Source: Rhynochetos jubatus
Taxonomy: Eukaryota > Chordata > Aves > Eurypygiformes > Rhynochetidae
NCBI GenBank assembly: GCA_027574665.1
Contig: CM050690.1
Span: forward strand, 72,521,433 to 72,585,432
Length of the DNA: 64,000 nt
Reading direction: 5' to 3'
In this document: positions 25,491 through 37,524 of the stretch, in pieces
How positions within the stretch are numbered: the stretch's first letter is position 1
How the letters are laid out: each line of letters opens with the position of its first letter
Translations under genes and position numbers: made by a program
Notes under the pieces: generated by a model
Databases searched by the model: none
What the model saw: the letters and a program-made list of their open reading frames with translations, nothing else
What the model was told of the DNA's origin: nothing

Positions 25491-28049
25491 GCAGATCTTT
25501 TAGGAAATCTGTTTATAGTTTGTCTTTCTCACCAGAATTTCAACATCTGCACAAGCTGCTCTTCTTCTGGCTTTTGGGAGATGGAGCTGGTTTGGCTCTA
25601 ACGTCTGTCCTGAATAGTAAACAGGATGGATCGTGGAGATGTGCTGGTGGGTGATCCACACACAGGCAGACACTGCATGTGCAGATTGTTGGCAACAAGC
25701 GTACATGTGGCAGAGCTGTGATGTTAAATATTTCCTCTTGGAGGGTGAAAAATGGCTCCGTACTCTGGTCTGTTATTATCAACACTTCACAGTTCCTGGA
25801 GAAGGTTTTTGTTCATGTGAAAAAAAAAAAAAAAGAAGGAAAAATTATAGATACATGAAACTGGTGATTTGAATGTAAAGTGAGGATGGCATTTTTAATT
25901 TCTACTCTTATTATCTGTAGGAATGGCCGAGGCTGAAAATGATCTACTCTGTCAGCTCTAAGCATTGAAGACATTACTGAAATAGTATCGTCACTGTCTC
26001 CTTGCTTATGTGAGAGTGTTATCTGGCAGAAATGGTCTTGAAAAGCTTCATCTGTGTCCTCCTCTATGGCTACGGCCAAAAGACTGGAATAGATCATCTC
26101 CATGGGCCTTGTCCAAGCTCAGTGCCAGCTGGGAGAGGAGTACCTTGGTCTCCCAGAGCTTTGAGCAAGCAGTGAAGCCCTTTCTAAGAACAGCAAATAC
26201 ATCAAGTGGATCATTTTTTTTGGGGGGAGGGCTGCAAAAAGGGCTAAGTTTTGAAGTATACATTGTATATGCTTAAAATGGCCAATAATCTGAACTATTA
26301 ACAGACAACACAACAGATCTGGAGCATTAGCTTTATAGTTTTCCTGAACACATATATGTGTATCAGAGGGAGAAGGTTGTACTTTGCATGATATTCACCA
26401 AAATCAGCGTTTGAGGGACATGAAGTACCCACATCCACTCTTAACTGCCATGTGTCCTTTGTTCAGTAGCTTTAAAGCTCTCCTGGTGAACTCTAGCAGG
26501 TAAAACAAGCAAACAAGCCATTTCTGTTGGCCCAGTGGGGGATTAGAAACTCAGTGGCATCTGTGAGATGTTCAGCAGAGCCAGTGAAAGCCCAGACTGT
26601 GCTGGTTTGCAAATGAACAGCATTTGCTGTCCAGGCGCAGAAATCCACGTGTGACAGTTTGCTCTGTGTGTGCGTACTTGAAGAGACAGTTTTAAGAGTT
26701 TAGTCCTTGTGGAGAAGGATTCTGTATTCAACTGCTCTTTTTCTATTAAAATCCTACCTTTAGGTGGTTCTTTGATTTTGATTTTAATGCCTGACATCTG
26801 GTCCCTGCTGCTCATCTGCACATCTTTGCTCATTGGGATGCCAACACTGAGTTCACAAAGTCTGTGTTAAAGTCACGGGAAAGCCGCATTATTGGGTAAT
26901 TACTATTTAGGCATTTGTGTCTCAGTCTTTCAGTGTATGGTTTTCTTTTTTATTTTAATGGCTCTTGGGTCCATAGAAGTCGCGTGGTAGAGGGGTTTTA
27001 TGATGTAGTTAAAAAAATTTTCTGCTTGAAGTCCAGTTGCTTTGCAAAAAGGTGTGGAAAGCCGCAGTTCTCAACAAGGTTATTTAAGGGACCGCTTGTA
27101 CTTTGGGTGGCCAGCGTAAGAGGCTTTGAGCCACAGCCTTAGATCTGCTGAACCGTGCAGCTTGCGCAAAAAATCCTTCCCAAGCAGCGAGACAGTTCTT
27201 GTCCTGCCACCTGGATGCAGCTGGGGTGTAAATGGTGATGGGAAGAGGAACGGCTGGATGGGGGTGATGACACCAGTCTGTGTGGGACCTCTGGCATTGT
27301 CCTCATTTTTGGTTCTGGTGCTTTCTTCCATCCGCTGGAGCAGATTTTCAAGACCTCGCTGCAGCAGCTGTGGCGTTGCGTGGGTTGCACAGTTGCATAC
27401 CAGCCTGGGAATGTTAAATGGAGTTATAATGGATTCTTATTTTGACCCCGTGATTTAAAACAAACTCTGTAACATGTGGTTGTGGCTCGCGTGTTGTCAC
27501 TTTACAGCACTTGCAGTTTCAAAACAGATGACTGAAATCGCGGTGGGTTTTGAACAGCACGCTTGCTTTCTCCCCACGGTCTTCCTCCTTGCAACGTGGT
27601 TCCCTTCCGTGGTGCCTCCAGTCCCGCGGGTACCCAACAGTGCTCTCTGCACGTGGGTACCCGTTCCCTAGGGTATCCACTGCGGAGCTGCTGCTCAAGA
27701 ATCAGATAGTTCAAACGTTTACGTTGCTGCAGATGAGTTTCCCGTGTCGTTCGCCTGAGCTTGGGTGAGGTTAACGGTCCCGTTGCAGCACACAGGGAAG
27801 AGGCAGCAAAGCTGAAGATGAGCAGCGGAAACATCGAGTTTGCCTTATCGTGCTAAGATTTATAGTGTTTGCTGTCTTGTATCTTAGCCTCATTTAAAGT
27901 ACGCACTTAGGCATGGCGTGTTGATGTAAAGCATGCCAAATCTTTGTCACTGAATTTACGGGTGAGACACAGGGCCAAAGTCCTGTCTTAGCTCTTGTAT
28001 AGGATTTTCCTTTAATAAGGATGGTGGAGCAATGGCTTATCAGGACTTT
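25491..28049. other. Single-copy DNA, no gene recognised
   Basis: No exon or transposon recognised. A run of 15 A lies at 25820-25834. Open frames near 27.1-27.8 kb overlap on both strands and look like chance. Confidence 0.5.
25820..25834. repeat. Poly(A) tract, 15 bases
   Basis: Fifteen consecutive A followed by a purine-rich GAAGGAAAAA stretch. No retroposed gene or SINE precedes it. Confidence 0.9.
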
Positions 28050-28104
28050 GGGGCCAGATCCTGTCCTAGAATAAATAAAGCTAAGCTCATTTACAGCAAT
28101 TGAG
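28050..28104. repeat. Ancient palindromic MITE-like relic
   Basis: 'ggggccagatcctgtcctag' followed by 'aataaagctaagctcattta' and 'cagcaattgag' resembles the sauropsid palindromic repeat that reads 'gggccagatcct...gtaaatcagcatagctccattg...'. It is short and diverged. The assignment rests on recall of the motif. A second probable copy is at 62845-62897. Confidence 0.4.
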
Positions 28105-28254
28105 CATTAATCTCTATAAGACTTTTCTGAAGATATATTGCAGTGAATGTAGCAAGGAAGAGAGCTCATTATTTTCTAAGAAAAGTGACAGATGAGAGCG
28201 CATTTCCACTGCACAATTACCATCGCTCTTTCTTTTTAATCACATTACTGAAAA

Positions 28255-28640
28255 CGTCTAGTGGCCACTGCAATGGCAGTATTTGTGAATGGAAGCTGAA
28301 TGTATTCAAAACAGTATGAGTTGGGCAATTTTCTTTTCTTACAGTAAATCTTGCCAAATACCTAATTTTCAAAGATTAGACTCTTGAAGTGCAGAGCTGA
28401 GGTTATGATTGGCTGGAGGACATTCACGGCTCAGTAATGAAACACTGATGTATAAAATGTTAATTGATCCCGGGAGCACCGCGAGCGCTGAGCCAGATCA
28501 CATTATGTGCAGATTCCGCAGCGGCAACAGAAACTATACAAATGTTGGCACAGAGGGTTAAATATGAGATTAACTAACCACATTCTGCAGCGATGGTACT
28601 GAAATGAGATGCGCTGTGTTCAGTTTTGGGGAAAAGTGGT
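28255..28640. promoter_or_regulatory. Candidate conserved non-coding element (enhancer-like)
   Basis: This block differs from its surroundings. It has intact homeobox-type cores (GTTAATTGAT near 28460, AGATTAACTAACCAC near 28567), a CCAAT-type ATGATTGGCTGG near 28407, and a tight cluster of CpGs (CCCGGGAGCACCGCGAGCGC near 28470) in otherwise CpG-poor DNA. Retained CpGs outside an island suggest selection or an unmethylated state. No long open frame runs through it. This is pattern-based inference with no alignment behind it. Confidence 0.35.
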
Positions 28641-31600
28641 TTTCCACGCAGGTCTAACCTCTGTGCATTCGTTTCACAGATGCAGGGAGAGATGGTTTCT
28701 TCTTCAGAAAGAGCTGCTGTGATTTATTGATAACTCCAAGCCTGACCAGTCCCCCAAAATTCACTTATGGAAGCTAATGGTATTTTTTATGCACCTGTAG
28801 GTGTTATGTTAGTTGTGCGGATTCTTTTAAGCATATTGCTTTCTGAGGAAAACTTAAAGGTATTTTTTTCTGTGTCAAAAAGTCTGCTGCAGCATTTCAG
28901 TTCCAAAATAATAATAATAATTAAAAAAAAAAATCATATCCACCCTCCTGGTTTTAGACATTTGCCTTTGGCCAGTATGACTCCACTCTCCATGAAGTCC
29001 TAACAAAACTGGTTCAGTGTGGGTGGTTAAGCAGACAAGACACAGCAGTTGTGACGGTGGTTTTCATGCCCCTAAGTACGCTGGAGAGGCTGTGCAGGAG
29101 CTCTTCTGTGATTTCGGATCTACCTGGAGTAATGTTGGCTGTGTCTCCTCATGGGTGGCTGTAATTGCTCGTTAGTGGCTCTCCATGTTTGTTGGCTTGT
29201 TTGGAGACTCCAGAGTCCTTCTGCTGCACTGAGGGCAGGAGGATCCCTTGCAAATACACTTTCTTCCTTTTTTTTGCAGGGGGGTTAGCATCTGTGGGGT
29301 TTATATGGAGGCATCTGAACTCTGCGTGTCTGACTCCTAATGCAGAGGCTGTAGGAGAGTGGGCTTACTGCAGACTGGACTGCACGGTGTTTCTTCTGTA
29401 TTCCCTGTCCGCTGTGTGTGATCGGTGGTGGTTACAAAGGAGCTCTTCAGCTCTTCCAAGGCAGTAAAATTCACCAGTGTGGGTGGGACAGACATCCTTC
29501 ATCGAAAACTTCGAGAAGTTGGAGCCAGGGTAGTAGCCAGCCCTGGGTGCAGGAAGAAGCAGCGTGCCTGGGGCAATTAGCTAATTAGCTAATCTTGGCT
29601 CCACCAGTTCTCTGAGCCACTCTGGAGGAAACAAGATGGAGCAAAGCTCGCTTTGCCTGCGGAGTGTTTAACTGAAAGTGGTGTCCTTGGAGTGGTAATT
29701 CTGTGAAATGTGCAGGTAAATTGGCTGGGTTTGGAGGGGTGAAACTGTTCAATTCCCAGAACATGGAGGCGTCAGTCCCAGGCACTGTGACCGCCAGCTG
29801 GGATCGTGTTGTTGCCAGCTGAGTGGTAGAAATTCCTGATGGATGAAGCCACAGACCATTTTCCAAGCTGCTGGGTAGTCTCTGACATGGGCTGCAGGAT
29901 CTTCTCTTAACTTCTTTCAACAATTGTCTATTGTGTCTGAAAACAATTGCTCAGTTCTTCTTAGCCATGTCAGGACTGTAAATTAGGCTACTTTCTTTTT
30001 CTTTTGCATCGTTGAATCATAAATCTGGTGGAAGTTGGCAGTTCAGCCTTCGCTGATGGAGTGGAGGTTCTGCACTTGCATCTGCATTGGGTTTGGGAAG
30101 CTCAGTGATGTGGGATAGCATCAGTCTGGTGAGGTCTGCTGGCAGGGCGGTGGTGGTGCAGTGGGGTGGCATGAACATGCATCTTTGCTCATGCAAGATC
30201 CAGCAAACTTCAGCGGCATGGGATGACAGCGAGGATACTGAGTGCTTGTGCAATTTAACTTGCACTTGCTAAAGTTTCCATGTACTTGTAGACGTTTTGC
30301 GAAATTATAGGGTGGTGCTGCTGCAGAGTGCATGTCTATCCAGCACGTAACACAACCCACAAGTACAGCTTGCTGAGCTCCAGTCAGTTCAGGTAGTAAC
30401 AGTTATATGCTGCTGCAGAGTTTCACGGCGCTCTGTTACTTAGGTTGCTTTAGCTTAACCTCACAGGGAAATGGGGTGTTTGAATACGCTGCAAGTACCG
30501 CCAGTGTCCCGTGAAACTGTTTAATAACTGATATTTATGAGCACGATTGTTACCATAAGTGCAGCCGGTCTTTAGTTAATCACCGTGCCTTCAGTGAGCC
30601 CTGGAATCACGCCTGCGGAGCGGGTGATGACGCAAACGAAAATCCAACTTCCGAGGGCAGGTGGGGATGCGGAGGCGCAGCTGGGTAGGTTGGTAGAGCT
30701 ATCCCGGGTTTCTCAGCCGCTGGAGTTGTGAGGGGATTGCCACCCCTGTTAAAAAATGCAAATGGCAAGAAATGTTTGTTTTGGTTCGATTCTTAATCCC
30801 CCCCATGTTTTTCATCGCAGCTGTTGACTGCGGGTTTTGGAGAAGAGTGAGCCAAATGAGTGTTGCGCTGTCTCCCTTTCCCATTCTGCCTCACTGTGTT
30901 GCGCTGTTTGCGTTACAAACATCCCAGGATGATGTTTAAATCCAAATAAACAGTGTTGTCATGGCAATTAAAAGAAAATTGGGGAAGCGCTTCTGTTGTT
31001 CTTGTATAATGCCTTGTACAATGCCATGATCATAGAAACTTCAGCTGTGGGTGGAATAATACATTTATTTATTTTTGAGAAGAACTAATGAAGCCTGAGT
31101 TTGGTGGATAATCACCTTGGGGCAATAGGGTGAAACCGTTGCACCTCAAACTTGCAGCATTTTGGTACCTTGCAGCTTCCAAGAGCTCTGGGTGCACTGT
31201 GCAGGGCAGAGGAAGCTCCAAGGTTTCCTTGTCCTTTTGGTTTGGTTTGATCTGGGTTTTCCCCTCACCCCCTGCTTCCAGACTAGTCCACTTGGTGTGC
31301 GATCTGTGGTGGGTTGCTTCTGGTCTCTTTGATTGCCACTCAGTAAATGGACAGAGTCGCTGCTTTCTTCTCCTGGCAGCACCGTGGCCATCCCCCGCTG
31401 ACAGATGCTCGTGAGGTTAGGTCAGTGGTGCTCCAGTGCCAGATGATTGCAGTTAAAAAAATATTTATAACTGGATAGAGGTTGAGGGTTTTTTTATTTT
31501 ATTCTTTGGGTATTGATTGATTGACTTTTAGCTGAAGCCAGTACATTTTTTGGACAGATGAAAACCAGATTTTTTTGGTGAGAATTCTTCTTGTGTCTGC

Positions 31601-32149
31601 TTTAAGAATGCTTTTAATTCTTGGCTCATAGGATTTTAATCTTTTTTTTTCTTCGGAAGATGATCGTTTTATAGCATGTTGTACATTAAAGATAGTACAG
31701 GTATTTGGAGTGTATGAAAGGTTTTTTTGTATACATGTTTTTAACACAAAAATACCTTGCATGCCGACAATGCCATCAGCTCATTCTCTCCCTTTACTTT
31801 GTTCTCAGATCATTTCAGTTCTTTAATCTTTTACAGACATACTTTCTTAAAAGCAGGGTTGTACATCTATGGCTTATATTATAGTTGTAGGATCTTGAAC
31901 AAATCTTACTTCAGCACAAGTACATTAAATATAAACTGGGCAAATGCAAAGTGTAACAAGTAGTTAACGACAACTGGTTTAGTGCAGACATAGAAATAAG
32001 GTATGTGTGTATTTCAGAAAGCCTCTCAACATTTGAATATGGGCTAACTGCTGAAAGTATTGAAGGGATTTGAATGTGAGGGGAGAGAAGCACTAAGTAT
32101 GCAGTTAAACTGGGGAAAATGCGAAACAGAAAAAGGTTAGCAGCGCACC
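28641..32149. other. Single-copy DNA, no gene recognised
   Basis: The stretch includes an (AAT)n/poly(A) tract at about 28907-28933 and a short tandem 'aattagct' repeat at 29575-29593. A strong acceptor (CCTTTTTTTTGCAG) near 29279 opens into a frame ending at 29467 with no matching donor, so I do not call an exon. Confidence 0.5.
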
Positions 32150-32267
32150 TCCACTAGGATGATCAGGGGCTTAATGCAGAAGTCACTTGATGAGATTTGT
32201 TGTGTGGTAGGCAGAAGGTCGAGCTAGATAATTGCAGTGATCTCTTCTGGCCTTAACAGCTATGAAT
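32150..32267 (+). repeat. Old CR1-type LINE 3' end, plus strand
   Basis: 'gaaggtcgagctagataatt' then 'gcagtgatctcttctggcct' then 'taacagctatgaatt' is the signature 3' end of an older sauropsid CR1 (form 'agactagatgatcataatggtcccttctggccttaaaatctatgaat'). The copy ends at the last 'atgaat'. Its upstream limit is uncertain. Confidence 0.75.
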
Positions 32268-33712
32268 TGGGTAGTGCCAGCTGCGTGTTTCCAGCAGTGT
32301 AGGACACAAAATGCGGAAAGTCCTTATTCTGAAGTGTTTGCATTCCAAACAAGATAGATACAGAATAAACAGGATGCACCAGAGAAGTCCAGAGAGGAAA
32401 TGACTGGGATGTGGTTGTTTATGAAAATGTAGTCTTTGAGAGAGCACTGTAGATTTATAACCTCTGGGCATCGTGTAAAAATTGAGTGGAGAAGAGGACT
32501 CTGAATGGGTGGAATAGAAGGAAAAATATTGAAAGGCCTTTTTATACACTGAGAAAGGAGGGCGAGTGGAAAAGACCACAAGGATGGGCCAGTCAATGTC
32601 CTAGCTGGTGGAGGGGAGAAAAACTAATAAAGGCTGCTTAGACCTTAAATAGGGCTGAGTCAATCTGGATTTTCAAGGTCAGGCTGCTGAGTGAGAGTTA
32701 TTTGCACCTGAAGGTGTCTGTGGTCCTGTGGTGTCTGGCACCCAGTCTGGCAACGATGCTGAGCTTCGGACCACTCCTCCACGCAACCCAGCTCCTACAG
32801 GCAGGGCTGAGTGTGGGTTCAGACCCTTCAGGTACAGAAGTCCTCTTATCTGTTACCAAGGGGAAAAAGTGGAAGGTGTAACCATGTGCCCTGGGAATGG
32901 CAGAGGGTCAGGGACTGGATTTTTAGCTGTTTTGAACCTGAGCGCCTGGGGTTGTAGCCCCAAACCTAAGCTGTGTCAACCAACTGTAGGAATCCCCACT
33001 CAAAACACTTCCCTATCAGTCTGTTTTAATATGAAGGGTGTAAACCCGGGAAAATACACAGCCTCTTCTAAGTGATTAAAGATCTATTATGACAGCTGTT
33101 AAGTGCAGTACATTTAATGCTGGCATGCCTTCTGTCTCTTGCCAGCACGTACTGCCGCAGGTATGTGTGAATAGGTGCCTGCTTTGTAGATGCAGTCATG
33201 GGTTTGTGTGCAAGGATCAGACCCATGTGTATGACCAGGTGTGAACTTGACAGAGATCACTTGCCTCTCTGGGACCTCTGGACCGAATTACCATCTGATA
33301 ATTAAGACCATTACTGTCTATATTGTTCTTTTTAAACTGTCTTTTAAATGGCAGGGATTCCACGTGATAGATTCCTTTCTCCATGTGCATTGAAAACATG
33401 TTAAAACCAGTGTAAAATATAATCTGTATTAATTTATCTATATGGATGCATTTTAAAAATGTATTGAGAGCAGAGAAAGGAGACTTTAGGAGCATGCCAT
33501 TTACTGCCTCCCATCAAATGCCAAAACTTGTTAGTAGATGAGATTTTTGGATATCTTGGTGGTCAGAGGGGTCAGAGTGGTTTTTGCCTTCTGACACAGG
33601 ATGTGAGATTCCTCAGGGTGCTGTAAATCTCCTGCATTTGCAAAGGGATGGGTTGGTTTAACTGGAAGAAATGAGCAGTAATACAGCCATGCCCACCCCC
33701 TGCCCTCCCCAG
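32268..33712. other. Single-copy DNA, no gene recognised
   Basis: No exon, RNA gene or transposon was recognised. Open frames of about 100 codons overlap on both strands. Confidence 0.5.
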
Positions 33713-33814
33713 CTCTTTTTCCTCTGAGTGTTGAAGACCTACGTGCTGTGGGTGACCTGCATGCTGTGGGTGACTTGCAGAGATGGAAGAAACCGCAGGG
33801 ATGGCCAGGAGCAG
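33713..33814 (+). other. Candidate internal exon with in-frame duplication
   Basis: A very strong acceptor (CCACCCCCTGCCCTCCCCAG, ending at 33712) is followed 102 bases later by CAG|GTAGGT. One frame is open throughout, leaving 2 bases at the start and 1 at the end, so the segment is symmetric. It would encode a peptide with a repeated AVGDL unit, created by an 18-base tandem duplication (33744-33761 and 33762-33779). No protein family is recognised. The other two frames have stops. If the 37.8 kb exon is the first coding exon of the gene, this would have to be an upstream alternative exon or a pseudo-exon. I favour pseudo-exon. Confidence 0.2.
33744..33779. repeat. 18-base tandem duplication
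   Basis: TGCTGTGGGTGACCTGCA is followed directly by TGCTGTGGGTGACTTGCA, one mismatch. The unit is a multiple of three and keeps the local open frame. Confidence 0.9.
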
Positions 33815-34230
33815 GTAGGTGTGGGCTCTGTGACTGTGGTGGGAGGCTGGTGAAAGCTCCATGGGGTGATGGCCAGAAGATAATTTTCAGACACCATAGT
33901 AGTGAGGATGTTGGTACACTTAACAAATACTTATGAGAAACCACTCCAGAAAAGTGTGTGTGTGTATGTGCAAGAAGGGGAAGTTCAAGTAAGTAGCTCC
34001 TGAAGGTGGTCTGTGAGGTCTGCCTTGTCTTTCCAGTGGTCTCTGTGTCTCTGGTTGAGGTGAATCATTGGGATCAAAAATCATGTGATCTGTGCTGTGA
34101 CTTTTTGGTTGCTGTCTTCTCCGGGTGCATGTTGGCATTCACATGACGTTTATTTGGTTGTTGGCCTGTACCAAAATTGTTTAAATTCCAGCCATCATTG
34201 ATCCTAAATACTGAATTATTTTCCCAGATC

Positions 34231-34251
34231 TTTTTTTTTTTTTTTTTTTTT
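34231..34251. repeat. Poly(T) tract, 21 bases
   Basis: The longest homopolymer in the window, following 'ttcccagatc'. It could be the tail of a minus-strand retroposon, but the plus-strand sequence after it (reading toward the retroposon body) shows no recognisable SINE or processed gene. Confidence 0.9.
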
Positions 34252-34729
34252 AACCCAGTCAAAGTAATAAAATGCTGCATTGTTCATGTTTGTTCTCCTC
34301 ATTGCAATGGAGAGTATGGTTACCTGGTATCTGCTGGTCTTTTTAAGTCCTGTAATCTGAAAGACCTCATGGTTCAAGTGCTAACTCTGTCTTAATCCAG
34401 AGTTTTGGATCAAGGTCCCATTGCATTGTTCTCTTGTGCATGGGTTGGAACCTGTGTTCAGTGGGACCTGGGATGAGGATGTGGTGAGGATACTTCTGAC
34501 GTTGAGAGGGATGGGGGATCCCCTTCTCCAGCTGCCAACTGCTTGGTAGAAGAAGCAAAAGTAAGGACTAAGCCAAAGCAAGGCCTAAATTGTCCTTGAA
34601 ACACCGAAGAAGGACATTGCCCTGGTTATTGATCTGTATCTGAAGGGAAAGTGTTTGTTGTCTTTTGACAAGGCAAAAGTCCCATGAAACTGGTCAGATC
34701 AATCCATCTGCTTTTTGCTAGAAAAGCAA

Positions 34730-35500
34730 AATTCAAATTAGCCTTGTTATCTGCATGGTTTGTATATTTAGGGGTTGCATTAATTATCCTCATTAGCTTC
34801 GTTTCTTGAAAGAAACTCTCTTGATCTTACCCCTTGTGCCAGAAATACAATCTGGAGTGAGTCTGTAAAAATAAGTAACACATTGATAAGGTTCAGGCAG
34901 CGACTTCTGAGTACTGTGGTTCGGCAGCATCTGTCACCGTGACCGTTCCCATTTCGCCTTGTTGGGACCCTTCAGATGGCCTTTCTTGGACTTCAGCTGG
35001 TAGGAGCTACCATTTTGAAAAGCAATCCACGTGATGAAGATGTACTGCTGTCTCTGATAATACTTGGTTCAGCTTACACTTGTCAGACACTGGAATCTAT
35101 TTACTGAATTCTTTTCAGACAAGTCGTTTTTTGGCACTTTGCAGAGTTTCCTTCCATGTGTCCTCACTGGCTGAATGCTAATTTATTCAGAAAGGCTCAG
35201 TTCCAAGCGCACGAGACAGTATTTTCAGTGTTTCCTACTGTCTGGACAGCACTGTGTTTGGAGACTTCATGCCTCCTCTCTCCTTTGTGCCCTTCATTTC
35301 CTTCGGTAAACGTGTGATGATGTGACACGGACAGTCTATATACTTACATTAAATGACAATGTATTGTAATGGGAAAATGGATCTCCACTGATAGCCTCTC
35401 TGTCAGGAAACACCCGATAAGCTTATTGTATCAATACAATAAATACAGTCAAAGTGCCTTTGACAAATGACATCTCTGAATTTTCTAGTCCTTAGTGATT
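34730..35500. promoter_or_regulatory. Possible conserved non-coding block
   Basis: AT-rich but not simple, with many homeobox-like and SOX-like cores: 'gcattaattatcctcattag' near 34777, and 'ttattgtat/atacaataa' at 35423-35442. It has no long open frame and no transposon. I infer regulatory potential from texture alone. Confidence 0.2.
35423..35442. repeat. Perfect 9-base inverted repeat with ATTGT/ACAAT cores
   Basis: TTATTGTAT and ATACAATAA are separated by two bases. Each arm carries a SOX-type ATTGT/ACAAT core, pointing away from each other. The usual head-to-head SOXE dimer arrangement is the opposite, so dimer binding is not implied. Confidence 0.8.
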
Positions 35501-35650
35501 CCTCTGGCCTGGAGGATGCAAGGAATTAGCTGATCTAAGCTGAATTGTCCTAAATATCCTGATTATTTCTAATGTCTGAACCAGTAGCAGAAACAGAGGA
35601 AAATTGTAAGGAGAAAGGGATATAAATTATAGGGTGTGCAAAAAAAGAGA

Positions 35651-35760
35651 TTATCGGGTCTGAAGGGCAGTTGTTTCCATTTAGTCTGACCTTGTATATA
35701 AAAGGAAGCTGTAGACCTTCTTGAATGATGTTTGAAGCATGTAATCAGCCCAAGCTTTGG
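35651..35760 (-). repeat. Old CR1-type LINE 3' end, minus strand
   Basis: The plus strand reads 'ggtctgaagggcagttgttt', 'ccatttagtctgaccttgta' and 'taaaaggaagctgtagacct', then 'aatcagcccaagc'. This is the reverse complement of the old CR1 tail ('aaggccagaagggaccatt...atctagtctgacctcctgtataacacaggccatagaac'). It is the same broad family as the plus-strand tail at 32.2 kb. Confidence 0.7.
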
Positions 35761-36237
35761 GGTGGGATTTTGTTCTCGCTTAGTTCAAACACCGTAAGCA
35801 GCTCACATACCCATCTGTGCGGCTCTCAGCATCACAGTACCTGGTTGTTCATGGAGGATTAACGAGATGAAGAAATTAAACTAAGGAAGTGCTTTGATCT
35901 CGTTTACAATCTAGGAAATAAGGCGCGGTGTTCCCTGCTCCCCTGCCCATGGAAACTGCTTAGTTTGAGCGAGAGTCACATTAAAACGCGCGTAAGCACC
36001 AGAAAGTGCTTATATGCTCTGCCAGCGCAGAGCTCTGTCCTGTCCTAGCACCAGGCATGTCTTACAGTGTGGTATAGCCGGGATACACTGTGTTTTCCAG
36101 GGCATCTTGGCTGCCTTTTAGCAGACGTTTGGTTCTGGCGCCCTCGTATTTCCATCGGGAAGCTCGGTCCTGATCTCATGCCTGGACCTGCTGTGGTAAT
36201 TCACAAGCTGCGTGTTCTTAGACCTAATTCCCCTCAG

Positions 36238-36309
36238 GTCTGATTGGTGAGGTGATCCCTGGGTGTGCCGACCAGTCATGCACATATGCGCAACAGGGAC
36301 TGTGTGCAG
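36238..36309 (+). other. Candidate internal exon, cysteine-containing
   Basis: Acceptor CCTAATTCCCCTCAG ends at 36237, and donor GTGCAG|GTGAGC lies at 36309/36310. The 72-base segment is open in one frame with 2 + 1 leftover bases (symmetric). It would encode about 23 residues with three cysteines (core GCADQSCTYAQQGLCA). The spacing is not diagnostic of any domain I know. Both sites match consensus well, but chance pairs like this are expected in tens of kilobases. Confidence 0.2.
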
Positions 36310-37240
36310 GTGAGCACTTGTGGCCGCTCTTTAATTAAAAAAAATTATGGTTGGAGAAGGTCACGCCTGGCTTTCTGTGTACTAGCTCCACAGTTGGGGC
36401 ACTTGCTCTTGGACAGTTGCATGCATGGGAGGATGTTGCTAAAGCCTGAATCCAAATGTTTTCTGTTTCATAGTGTAGACTTTGCTTTTTTACAAGGGGG
36501 AAGCTAGATGCATCCTATTAATTAGCTGTTGATGTTCCTTTGTTCCATCTGATCTGACTCATACCTTATTGAGACCTTTGCCAATAAAGGTTTTCTTGGC
36601 AAAGACAAGATGTTATTTCTTGGGAATCGGGTCACTGGGATCAGTTAGGAATGAGAGGAAATCAAAGCTTTTGAATTTAAGGAGCTTCTCCAAAGGTGTC
36701 TTGTTTTTCACTGGGTGATGTCTTAGCCAGGTAACATGTTACTAAATCTGTCTTGTGGGTTTGGTAATCCTTGTGAGATCCTACTAGTCAACCAGGTTTG
36801 AGTTTGAAGGAAAACAGGCAATTAAGTGGGGAGGCATTGGTTTCACCTGCCTACCACAAAGAGCCAGTTGATGTCCTCCCAGTAAATTACAGCTTGCAGA
36901 AGGCAGTGATTCATCTTTGCAAGCACAACAAGTGCGGAGAACACTTGTTTGGCAAAAGCAATATTCAGGCCTGTTTGCACACTTACTATTTTCCTGTAGA
37001 AACTCAGGAACGTATTAGCACATGGTGTTTCTCCTGAAGCCTCCAGAGAACTCTTTCAGAAGGAAACAGGAATGTTGTGTTTCTCCTCCCTTTCCCATGG
37101 TTGTGGCCTTGCATTCTCATCCTACGTTTGTGCTGCTGCCAGTGTTTGTGTGGGCACATGGTCAAACAGGTCAAGGGTGCAGTGTTGTTGAAAGCAAATC
37201 CTCTGTGCTACGTGCTCAGGTTGGTTCTTTACACAACAGC

Positions 37241-37410
37241 CCAGACTGGAAGGGACCTCAAAAGAGCGTGTGGGGCAACCGTCTGTAGGAAAGGGAGCCT
37301 AGATGAGATTATCTAGCACCCTGGCTAATCACGTCTTCAAAATCTTCAGCGATGAGTACTCCACCACGTCCTCGGGGAGGACGTAATTTCTAATTGCACC
37401 ACTTCTATGG
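37241..37410 (-). repeat. Old CR1 LINE fragment, minus strand
   Basis: The plus strand shows 'cagactggaagggacctcaa', 'gcctagatgagattatctag', 'caccctggctaatc' and 'tactccaccacgtcctcggg' in the order of an older CR1 3' region ('aagggacctcaagagatcatctgg...tctagatgagatggcccagcaccctg...atccaccacttccctgggga'). Octamer repeats at the end are lost. Confidence 0.75.
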
Positions 37411-37524
37411 TTTGCCTGCGTGCTGCGCGCGCCCTGATCCTAGCACGTGGGTGGGAGCACAAAAGCATATAGGCACAGCGCAGTGGTGGCACTGATTGAG
37501 GTTGTCCTAATCCTGTTTGTGCTC

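Noticed and set aside
29280-29467. Open frame after a strong acceptor (CCTTTTTTTTGCAG)
   Set aside because: No donor before the stop, no poly(A) signal close by, no family signal.
34231-34251. Poly(T)21 as the tail of a processed pseudogene on the minus strand
   Set aside because: No recognisable gene-like or SINE sequence adjoins the tract.
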